DNA of 64,000 bases from the NCBI RefSeq assembly GCF_042643165.1, contig NZ_JBHRSH010000001.1:1240001-1304000 (forward strand). Direction: 5' to 3'. Positions 51,514 through 57,615 of the stretch are shown piece by piece. The notes beneath the pieces are model-generated. The model worked only from the letters and a program-made list of their open reading frames with translations. It searched no databases and had not been told where the DNA came from. The stretch's first letter is position 1. Each line of letters opens with the position of its first letter. Made by a program: the position numbers and the translations under genes. This DNA is from Hyphococcus aureus (GTDB taxonomy: Bacteria; Pseudomonadota; Alphaproteobacteria; Caulobacterales; Parvularculaceae).

Positions 51514-51972
51514 ATGGACCCTACGGATAAAGCCATATTGGCGATATTACAACGCGACTCAGCCACTCCTGTGAGTGAGATTGCCGAATCGGTGGGGCTG
51601 TCGGCGACCCCATGCTGGCGACGGATCAAGAAGCTGGAGGAGGAGGGCGTCATCCAGCGCCGGGTGGCGCTTGCAGACCCGGCGGCGCTCAACCTTTCCC
51701 TGACGGCGATCATTTCGGTGAAAACCGCCCAGCATAATGAAGCCTGGCTGAAGCGGTTTGCGGACGCCGTTCAACGCATCCCCGAGATTGTCGAGGTGCA
51801 CAGGATGAGCGGCGAGGTCGACTACATGTTGAAAGTGGTCGTCCCCGACATGGCCCATTACGACCGGGTCTATAAACGCCTGATCGCGACGGCGGAGTTC
51901 TCCGACTTCACCTCGACCTTCTCCATGGAAGTGTTGAAGCAGACGACGGAATTGCCGTTGGATTATGCCTGA
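51514..51972 (+). CDS. Lrp/AsnC-family transcriptional regulator
   Basis: 152 residues from ATG 51514. The winged helix (AILQRDSATPVSEIAESVGL, then TPCWRRIKKLEEEGVIQRRVAL) is followed by a RAM/asparagine-binding domain with VEVHRMSGEVDYMLKVVVPD. It is divergent from DUF6356-yeiH and may regulate them; an amino acid is the probable effector. A compound hairpin begins at its stop codon. Confidence 0.92.
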   Translation: MDPTDKAILAILQRDSATPVSEIAESVGLSATPCWRRIKKLEEEGVIQRRVALADPAALNLSLTAIISVKTAQHNEAWLKRFADAVQRIPEIVEVHRMSGEVDYMLKVVVPDMAHYDRVYKRLIATAEFSDFTSTFSMEVLKQTTELPLDYA

Positions 51973-52020
51973 CGCATTTTTAGGCGAAGTGTATGCGGTT
52001 CGCCGTCTGGAAATGCGTCA
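51970..52020. terminator. compound hairpin at the lrp stop
   Basis: TGACGCATTT (51970-51979, including the stop codon) is the perfect inverted repeat of AAATGCGTCA (52011-52020). A nested stem GGCGAA/TTCGCC lies inside. No T tract. It probably acts as a transcript-end structure. Confidence 0.5.
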
Positions 52021-52030
52021 AATCAAAAAC

Positions 52031-52074
52031 CTAAAGCCATGCTCGTAACCCAATCAGAAATGACATGGCTTTAG
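52031..52074. terminator. second hairpin between converging genes
   Basis: CTAAAGCCATG (52031-52041) and CATGGCTTTAG (52064-52074) form a perfect 11-bp stem with a 22-base loop. It ends 5 bases before the amidohydrolase stop, so it serves the converging transcripts. Confidence 0.5.
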
Positions 52075-52079
52075 ACGGA

Positions 52080-53390
52080 CTATTTCGCCTTGTAGGCGAC
52101 GCCTTCCTTCATCACGAAGTCGATGTCTTCAAGCTCGGTGATATCGGAAAGGGGGTCGCCTTCAACGGCGACAAGATCGCCATATTTTCCTGGCGCGATC
52201 GATCCGAGCATATCGGATTTTCCTAAGTTGTCGGCGCCTGAAACCGTTGCCGCGCGGATCGCCTCCATAGGCGTAAGGCCCGCCTGCACCAGCAATGCGA
52301 ACTCGCGCGCATTGTCTCCATGTTTCGAAACGCCCGTGTCCGTGCCGAAAGCGATTTTGACGCCGCCTTCATGGGCGCGGCGCGCCATGTCGATCATTTT
52401 CGGACCGACTTCGGCGGCCTTCTCGCGTTGCGGCGGCAACAGGAAAGAACTCGGATCCGCCGCCCATTCCGCGACAGTGACCCCGGCGAGAATGGTTGGC
52501 ACCAGATAGGCGTTGTTGCGTTTGAACAGGCGGATCGACTCTGCATCAAGATAGGTGCCGTGTTCGATAGAATCGACGCCGGCGCGCAAGGCGGCGTTGA
52601 TGCCGTTGACGCCATGCGCATGCGCCGTGACCTTGCGGCCCATGGCGTGCGCTGAATCCATAATGGCTTTTAGCTCGTCCTCAAAGAATTGCTGCTCAAG
52701 GCCGGCTGAAGTGTTTGAAAGAACGCCGGCCGTCGCCGTTAGCTTGATGTGATCGGCGCCGCGGCGCACCTGTTCGCGCACTGCGTGGCGGCATTCACCA
52801 ACGCCGTCGCACACGCCTTTGGAATGAAGCAGTTCTGCGATCTCGTCTGTGTAGCCTTGGGTGCCGTCGCCATGGCCGCCGGTGACGGAAATCGTTGCGC
52901 CGGAAGCGTATATGCGCGGGCCCGTGACGTCGCCGCGGGCGATGCCGTCGCGCAGGGCGAAGATAGCATCGCCCGAGCCGGCGCCGACATCTCTCACTGT
53001 CGTAAAGCCGGCCATCAATGTCTTCTTTGCGAAGCCTGCGCCGGTGATGGCGTTGTCCGCGTCCGACAGTTCCACGCGTTGCAGCCTTGCGCGGGGATTG
53101 TTTTCGCTGAGGATATGCACATGGCCGTCGATCAGGCCGGGCATCACGAACATGTCTTTCAGATCATGAAGGACGACTGTGTCATCCGCGCCAGCGCCAA
53201 TCGCATCCGCGCCGAGAAATCCGTTCGCCACACGCTCAACCAAACCGTCCTTGATGATGATGGTTTGATTCTCGGTTACTGCATTGCCGGGAACGGCGAG
53301 CAGGCGCCCGGCGTGAATGATGGCGTAATCGGCGGCCTGGGCCCCGGTGGACATCAGCGCGAGGGCGAAAGGCAATAGTCGTTTCATCAT
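52080..53390 (-). CDS. exported metal-dependent amidohydrolase
   Basis: 436 residues, signal peptide ending at GAQAAD. The amidohydrolase superfamily plan is complete: HVH in GLIDGHVHILSE, carbamylated-Lys candidate in HIKLTATAGV, His in TAHAHGVNGI, His in SIEHGTYLD, and Asp in AFGTDTGVSKHG. It belongs with imidazolonepropionase-like and Xaa-Pro dipeptidase-like exported enzymes that often cleave acylated amino acids. The substrate cannot be told. GGGAGC precedes the ATG. Confidence 0.9.
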   Translation of the reverse strand: MMKRLLPFALALMSTGAQAADYAIIHAGRLLAVPGNAVTENQTIIIKDGLVERVANGFLGADAIGAGADDTVVLHDLKDMFVMPGLIDGHVHILSENNPRARLQRVELSDADNAITGAGFAKKTLMAGFTTVRDVGAGSGDAIFALRDGIARGDVTGPRIYASGATISVTGGHGDGTQGYTDEIAELLHSKGVCDGVGECRHAVREQVRRGADHIKLTATAGVLSNTSAGLEQQFFEDELKAIMDSAHAMGRKVTAHAHGVNGINAALRAGVDSIEHGTYLDAESIRLFKRNNAYLVPTILAGVTVAEWAADPSSFLLPPQREKAAEVGPKMIDMARRAHEGGVKIAFGTDTGVSKHGDNAREFALLVQAGLTPMEAIRAATVSGADNLGKSDMLGSIAPGKYGDLVAVEGDPLSDITELEDIDFVMKEGVAYKAK

Positions 53391-53465
53391 GGAGCTCCCT
53401 GGACAGCTGGCCGGCGAAGATCAACGGCAGTGTCGAATGTTATGTGTCGAGGCGATGCAGGCGTA

Positions 53466-54446
53466 TTATTTCGCAGGTGGGCCTATGTAGAAATGTTCGT
53501 TGGCGAAGTCGAAAATGACGCTGCGATCAGCGAACAGATCCATGCCCACGAGGCAGAAAGGTTTCGCCCCGGCGCCAAGGGCGCGAAAGACTTCCGCATC
53601 GTAAACCAGGAAGATCTGATTGCGCCAGCGCGCGCCGCTGATTTTGAGGCGGGCGATTTTCACCGCTTTCGCCTTCGACGTGTTATCAAAAACATCGTTA
53701 AGGTGGGAGGCGGCGGTGGAGCTTCTATATCCATAGGAATTGATGCGGACGCCTGAGGACATGGCGCGCAAAGCAGGGCCATTGAAAACCGTTCCTGATG
53801 CGCCAAGATCGACGACGCAAGGAATGTCGAGACCGCGGACATTCACATTGATCTGATAAAGCGGCGTGTCCTGGTCTGCGACATGCAGCGGCTTCAGGCT
53901 GGTTCGTGTCCACCCCTTGGCGTTTCGGTCGGGCCTGACGCCCCGTTCATAAAAGTTCACCCGGCGCGCGTCCTCATCGATCATGACGGTGTGGCGGGTC
54001 AGGAGATCGAGACCAAGGACGCCTTGCGGCGGTGTATTGGGCGGCGCCCAATCGGGCAGAACGACGCCGATCTGGTTTTCCAGGCGGAGCTTTCCAACGG
54101 AGATCTCGCCCAGCTGGTAGGCGGGCAGGGCCTCGGTGCTGGCGAGACCGAGAATTTTGATCGGACCACGCTCGGCCGGGATAAAATTCTGCTTTTCAGC
54201 GAGATTGGCGAAAGCCGATGTAATGGTGGCGCCGGAATCGACGATGAAATCATTGGGGCCGTCGCCGTTCACAGTTGCGTTAACAGTGATCCAACCCTGG
54301 TAATCGATGCGGTAGGGAACCCAATCGAACGGCTCTGCGCCGGATAAAGGATGCGCCGCCAGCGCGCCGCCGAGCGCCCCCAGCCCTATGGTCACGCCCG
54401 CTGCGGCCATGGCCACGGAGCGAAAAAGCCTTATAAATCCAGTCAC
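53466..54446 (-). CDS. exported retropepsin-like aspartic protease
   Basis: 326 residues with a signal or anchor segment (VAMAAAGVTIGLGALGGALA). Two aspartyl half-sites are visible: DFIVDSGATITSAF near residue 70 and IPCVVDLGASGTVF near residue 215. In the second half the active-site triplet reads D-L-G rather than D-T/S-G. Two halves in one chain give a pepsin-like arrangement, as in many bacterial gag-asp proteases. It probably processes periplasmic proteins. Confidence 0.85.
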   Translation of the reverse strand: MTGFIRLFRSVAMAAAGVTIGLGALGGALAAHPLSGAEPFDWVPYRIDYQGWITVNATVNGDGPNDFIVDSGATITSAFANLAEKQNFIPAERGPIKILGLASTEALPAYQLGEISVGKLRLENQIGVVLPDWAPPNTPPQGVLGLDLLTRHTVMIDEDARRVNFYERGVRPDRNAKGWTRTSLKPLHVADQDTPLYQINVNVRGLDIPCVVDLGASGTVFNGPALRAMSSGVRINSYGYRSSTAASHLNDVFDNTSKAKAVKIARLKISGARWRNQIFLVYDAEVFRALGAGAKPFCLVGMDLFADRSVIFDFANEHFYIGPPAK

Positions 54447-54588
54447 TAAATGCGCCCCACCCTTGAGTTTTTTATATTTTCCGCGAGAGGAATGCGCGCC
54501 CCGGATAAATGCTAGCCAGCTTGTCAGGGCTTGTCACGGCGGACTGCCCGGTCATACTTCAATGCAAAACATGTGAGGGAAGCGGAGA

Positions 54589-54690
54589 ATGTTGCATATC
54601 ATGAAGAGGCTGCCGCCGCGCATTCAGGCGGCTTTGTTCGTCCTTTCTCTTGTCGCTCTCCTCAGTGGGGCTTTTCTCTTGATAAAATAG
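54589..54690 (+). CDS. small membrane peptide, 33 residues
   Basis: A 33-codon frame with a basic N-terminal part (MLHIMKRLPPRIQ) and one hydrophobic helix (AALFVLSLVALLSGAFLLI) ending in Lys. GAGGGA lies 8 bases before ATG 54589, and GGAG a second time closer in. It occupies the gap between the protease gene and rpmI. Plausible by composition and ribosome site; unsupported by homology that I can see. Confidence 0.45.
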   Translation: MLHIMKRLPPRIQAALFVLSLVALLSGAFLLIK

Positions 54691-54816
54691 GGCGAAATCC
54701 CTTGCCATAACGGCCTCTTCGGCTATAACCCGCGCCTTCTCACCAGCCGCCAGGCCAGATGGCATGCCTTGGCGGTTTTGTTGCGCGCCCGAAAGGGCCC
54801 TTTTAGGAAAAGCAAA

Positions 54817-55017
54817 ATGCCCAAGATGAAGACAAAGTCTGGCGCCAAAAAGCGCTTCAAGATGACCGCCTCCGGGAAGGTCAAGGCCGGTGTCGCCGGC
54901 AAACGCCACGGCATGATCAAGCGTACGCCCAAGCAAATCCGCCAGAACCGCGGCATGGATCTGCTTTCGGATGCGGACGCCCGGATCGTCAAAAAATACA
55001 TGCCCTACGCGCGGTAA
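54817..55017 (+). CDS. rpmI: 50S ribosomal protein L35
   Basis: 66 residues: MPKMKTKSGAKKRFKMTASG, with HGMIKRTPKQIRQNRG, both diagnostic. It is a small basic late-assembly L35. ATG 54817 follows a GAAA hairpin with a short T run (GCGCGCCC-GAAA-GGGCCC at about 54784-54800), which may be part of a leader control element for the rpmI-rplT pair; infC is not upstream. Confidence 0.96.
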   Translation: MPKMKTKSGAKKRFKMTASGKVKAGVAGKRHGMIKRTPKQIRQNRGMDLLSDADARIVKKYMPYAR

Positions 55018-55029
55018 GGAGGTCTCGAC

Positions 55030-55386
55030 ATGTCACGTGTAAAAAGAGGCGTCACAGCCCACGCCCGCCACAAGAAAATCATCGGCAAAGCCAAAGGCTA
55101 TTACGGCCGCCGCAAAAACACCTTCCGCGTCGCCAATCAGGCGGTGGAGAAGGCCGGCCAATATGCCTATCGCGACCGCCGCGTCCGCAAGCGTAATTTC
55201 CGCTCGCTCTGGATTCAGCGCATCAACGCCGCCTGCCGTGAGCTTGATTTCACCTATGCCCGCTTCATTGACGGCCTGACCAAGGCCGGCGTCGAAGTTG
55301 ACCGCAAGGTGCTCGCCGACATCGCCGTGAAAGAGCCGGAAGCGTTCAAGGCGCTTGCCGACAAAGCGAAAGCAGCTCTCGCCTAA
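55030..55386 (+). CDS. rplT: 50S ribosomal protein L20
   Basis: 118 residues: MSRVKRGVTAHARHKKIIG, KGYYGRRKNTFRVANQAVEK, and WIQRINAACRELDFTYARFI. L20 is an early assembly protein that in enterobacteria and Bacillus also represses its own operon. It starts 12 bases after rpmI with AGGAGG upstream. Confidence 0.97.
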   Translation: MSRVKRGVTAHARHKKIIGKAKGYYGRRKNTFRVANQAVEKAGQYAYRDRRVRKRNFRSLWIQRINAACRELDFTYARFIDGLTKAGVEVDRKVLADIAVKEPEAFKALADKAKAALA

Positions 55387-55412
55387 CAATCTTTCCGCGA
55401 AAAAAACGATCC

Positions 55413-55448
55413 AGAAAGGCGCTTGGTTTCCAGGCGCCTTTCTCTTTT
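55413..55448 (+). terminator. rho-independent terminator after rplT
   Basis: AGAAAGGCGC (55413-55422) pairs with GCGCCTTTCT (55434-55443), followed by CTTTT. Confidence 0.88.
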
Positions 55449-55471
55449 GGAGGGGTCGAATTTCATGAAAA

Positions 55472-55490
55472 TTGTACGCAACGCATACAA
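55472..55490. promoter_or_regulatory. operator-like dyad before urcA
   Basis: TTGTACGC and GCATACAA are inverted repeats (one mismatch) with a 3-base spacer, ending 5 bases before the -35 box. The regulator is unknown. Confidence 0.5.
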
Positions 55491-55495
55491 AAATG

Positions 55496-55523
55496 TTGAC
55501 TGAACGATTCGTTGTGATATTCA
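55496..55523 (+). promoter_or_regulatory. probable promoter of the urcA-family gene
   Basis: TTGACT (55496-55501), 16 bases, then TATTCA (55518-55523) fit a housekeeping-type promoter. Transcription would begin near 55530, about 75 bases before the start codon. Confidence 0.5.
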
Positions 55524-55604
55524 TTGTGCGTCGCAGCATTGTTGTGACCAATAACAATTCGGAGACGCCCGGGCTTTCGTTAACCGATTGAAAGGAATAC
55601 CGAA

Positions 55605-55907
55605 ATGATCCGGACCCTTGCTATCGCCGCCACAGTATTCGTGGCCGTCCAGGCCCCCGCATTTGCTGGCGACATTGTCGTCGAATTCGATTCGGCCCGT
55701 CTTGAAGACCCTGCATATCTTGAAGCTGTTAAGTCTGACATCAGCGCCGCCGCCGCCAAGGTCTGTAAGGCCGAATATGCCGGCTCGCCGCTTTACGCGT
55801 CCCGTCTGCGCAACTGTGTCGAACAGGCTTCCGCCGACGCCGAAGCCCAGATCGCTCAAAAGCTTATGACGGCTCAGGCTGAACCTACCCAGATCGCCGC
55901 CAAATAG
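55605..55907 (+). CDS. UrcA-family secreted protein
   Basis: 100 residues. The signal peptide ends at APAFAG. The mature part has the UrcA pattern: a strand IVVEFDSARL, then a long helical stretch, and two Cys (AAKVCKAEY and RLRNCVEQA) that should form a disulfide. UrcA-family proteins are small exported proteins of unknown role, common in alphaproteobacteria. AAAGGA precedes the ATG. It has its own promoter, dyad and terminator. Confidence 0.85.
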   Translation: MIRTLAIAATVFVAVQAPAFAGDIVVEFDSARLEDPAYLEAVKSDISAAAAKVCKAEYAGSPLYASRLRNCVEQASADAEAQIAQKLMTAQAEPTQIAAK

Positions 55908-55937
55908 GACGGCGCTTCCTCTCACCGGACATGAGAC

Positions 55938-55972
55938 AGAGCGGGCCCTCGACAAGAGGGCCCGCTCTTTAT
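55938..55972 (+). terminator. rho-independent terminator after urcA
   Basis: A perfect 13-bp stem AGAGCGGGCCCTC/GAGGGCCCGCTCT (55938-55950 with 55956-55968), 5-base loop, then TTATATT. Confidence 0.92.
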
Positions 55973-56005
55973 ATTGAAGTGTCTGACAGCGCGGAGCCGC
56001 CTTTC

Positions 56006-56044
56006 ATGCCTGATTTTGAGTTCTTTTTTCGGAGCGCCGATTGA
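56006..56044 (+). CDS. phenylalanine leader peptide of pheST
   Basis: ATG at 56006 encodes MPDFEFFFRSAD, 12 residues with four Phe, three consecutive, and stops at TGA 56042-56044. GGAG at 55993-55996 lies 9 bases upstream. Such a Phe-rich leader followed by a terminator and a phenylalanyl-tRNA synthetase gene is the arrangement of E. coli pheM-pheST. Ribosome stalling on the Phe codons (56015-56029) reports Phe-tRNA shortage. Confidence 0.8.
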   Translation: MPDFEFFFRSAD

Positions 56045-56101
56045 ACGGGTGACCAAAGCGGTATCTGCCGGTAAGCGTCATCCGAGGATGGCGCTTTTTT
56101 T
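56045..56101 (+). promoter_or_regulatory. pheST transcription attenuator
   Basis: The terminator stem is 56073-56082 with 56087-56096 (GCGTCATC with GATGGCGC, one G-T pair) and T at 56095-56101. The competing antiterminator is CGGGTGAC (56046-56053) with GTCATCCG (56077-56084), eight pairs with one G-T. The antiterminator's first arm starts one base after the leader stop, so a ribosome that finishes the leader masks it and lets the terminator form, while one stalled at the Phe codons leaves it free. Confidence 0.82.
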
Positions 56102-56130
56102 GTATTTGATAGGACTGGAGACCGGACCCG

Positions 56131-57207
56131 ATGTCCGACATTGAAGAACTGGAACGCGATCTCGCCGCTAAAATCGCCGCCGCGGAAACGGGCGCCGCGC
56201 TTGAGGAAGTGCGGGTCGGCGCTATCGGCAAAAAAGGCGCTGTCTCCGAGCGGATGAAAACGCTCGGGAAGATGAGCCCTGAAGAGCGCAAGGAAATGGG
56301 CCCTGCCTTGAACGGCCTCAAGACGCGCATCACCGAAGCGATCGAAGCGAAAAAACAGGCGCTGGAAGAGGCGGCCTTGAATGAACGCCTCGCGTCTGAA
56401 AAAATCGATGTGACGCTCCCGATCCGCCCGGAGCCAAAAGGCAAAATTCACCCGGTTAGTCAGGTTACGGAAGAAATCATTGCGATCTTCTCGGCGATGG
56501 GTTTCGACGTCGCTGAAGGGCCGGATATTGAAGACGACTTCCACAATTTCACGGCGCTGAATTTTCCGCCCGACCACCCGGCGCGTGAAATGCACGACAC
56601 CTTCTTCTTCGAGCCGAAGGAAGATGGCTCGCGCATGGTGTTGCGCACCCACACAAGCCCGGTGCAGATCCGCACCATGATGTCGCAAAAGCCGCCGATC
56701 CGGATCATCATTCCGGGCCGCACCTTCCGCTGCGACTCAGACCAGACCCACACGCCCATGTTCCATCAGGTTGAGGGGCTGGTCATCGATAAAGAAACCC
56801 ATATGGGCCATCTCAAAGGCACGCTCGAAGCCTTCGTCAAAACCTTCTTCGAGATTGACGATGTGAAGACGCGCTTCCGCCCGCATTTCTTTCCGTTCAC
56901 GGAGCCGTCAGCGGAAATGGATATCGGCTATGAGCGGGTCGGGAACGAAATCCGCTTCGGTCAGGGCGATGACTGGATGGAAATTCTCGGCTGCGGCATG
57001 GTGCATCCGAATGTGCTCCGCAATTGCGGTCTCGACCCCGACGAGTATCAGGGTTTCGCCTGGGGCATGGGCGTCGACCGCCTCGCCATGCTGAAATACG
57101 GCATTCCCGATCTGCGTGATTTCTTCGCCGCCGATGCGCGCTGGCTGGAGCATTACGGCTTTGACGCCGCCGACCAGCCGAGCCTGTGGGCGGGCTTGAG
57201 CAAATAG
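56131..57207 (+). CDS. pheS: phenylalanyl-tRNA synthetase alpha subunit
   Basis: 358 residues. The N-terminal coiled coil (residues 1-85) contacts tRNA. The class II core has motif 2 TFRCDSDQTHTPMFHQVEG and motif 3 GMGVDRLAMLKYGIPDLR. It charges tRNA-Phe as an alpha2-beta2 tetramer with PheT. It lies behind the attenuator. The next gene, a DUF302 protein, follows 11 bases on, before pheT. Confidence 0.97.
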   Translation: MSDIEELERDLAAKIAAAETGAALEEVRVGAIGKKGAVSERMKTLGKMSPEERKEMGPALNGLKTRITEAIEAKKQALEEAALNERLASEKIDVTLPIRPEPKGKIHPVSQVTEEIIAIFSAMGFDVAEGPDIEDDFHNFTALNFPPDHPAREMHDTFFFEPKEDGSRMVLRTHTSPVQIRTMMSQKPPIRIIIPGRTFRCDSDQTHTPMFHQVEGLVIDKETHMGHLKGTLEAFVKTFFEIDDVKTRFRPHFFPFTEPSAEMDIGYERVGNEIRFGQGDDWMEILGCGMVHPNVLRNCGLDPDEYQGFAWGMGVDRLAMLKYGIPDLRDFFAADARWLEHYGFDAADQPSLWAGLSK

Positions 57208-57218
57208 GAGCTGACACC

Positions 57219-57602
57219 ATGAGCTACTACATCGCAAAGACCGTATCCGGTGAGTTTGACGACGTGATCGCGCGTGTCACCGAAGCGCTCAAGGCCGAGG
57301 GCTTCGGCGTCCTCACCGAGATCGACGTCGCGGCGACGCTGAAGAAAAAGATCGATGTGGATTTCCGTCCCTACCGCATTCTCGGCGCCTGCAATCCGCA
57401 GATGGCCTACAAGGCGCTGTCCGCTGAGGACAAGATCGGCGTGATGCTCCCCTGCAATGTAATTGTTCAAAAAACGGACAAGGGCGTTGAAGTCGCCGCG
57501 GTCGATCCGGTCGCCTCCATGCAGGCGGTGGAAAATCCCGGCCTTGGCGATATCGCCGGCCCCGTGAAAGAAGCGCTTGCGCGCGTTGTGAACTCCCTTT
57601 GA
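57219..57602 (+). CDS. DUF302-family protein between pheS and pheT
   Basis: 127 residues from ATG 57219 with TAGGAG upstream. SGEFDDVIARVTEALKAEG, TEIDVAATLKKKIDVDFRPYRILGACNP-type sequence, and IGVMLPCNVIVQ are the DUF302 pattern, a small fold of unknown function with a conserved Cys in the GACNP loop. No signal peptide; cytoplasmic. pheT starts 13 bases after its stop, so it is co-expressed with both synthetase subunits. Confidence 0.85.
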   Translation: MSYYIAKTVSGEFDDVIARVTEALKAEGFGVLTEIDVAATLKKKIDVDFRPYRILGACNPQMAYKALSAEDKIGVMLPCNVIVQKTDKGVEVAAVDPVASMQAVENPGLGDIAGPVKEALARVVNSL

Positions 57603-57615
57603 GAAAAGCAGAATA

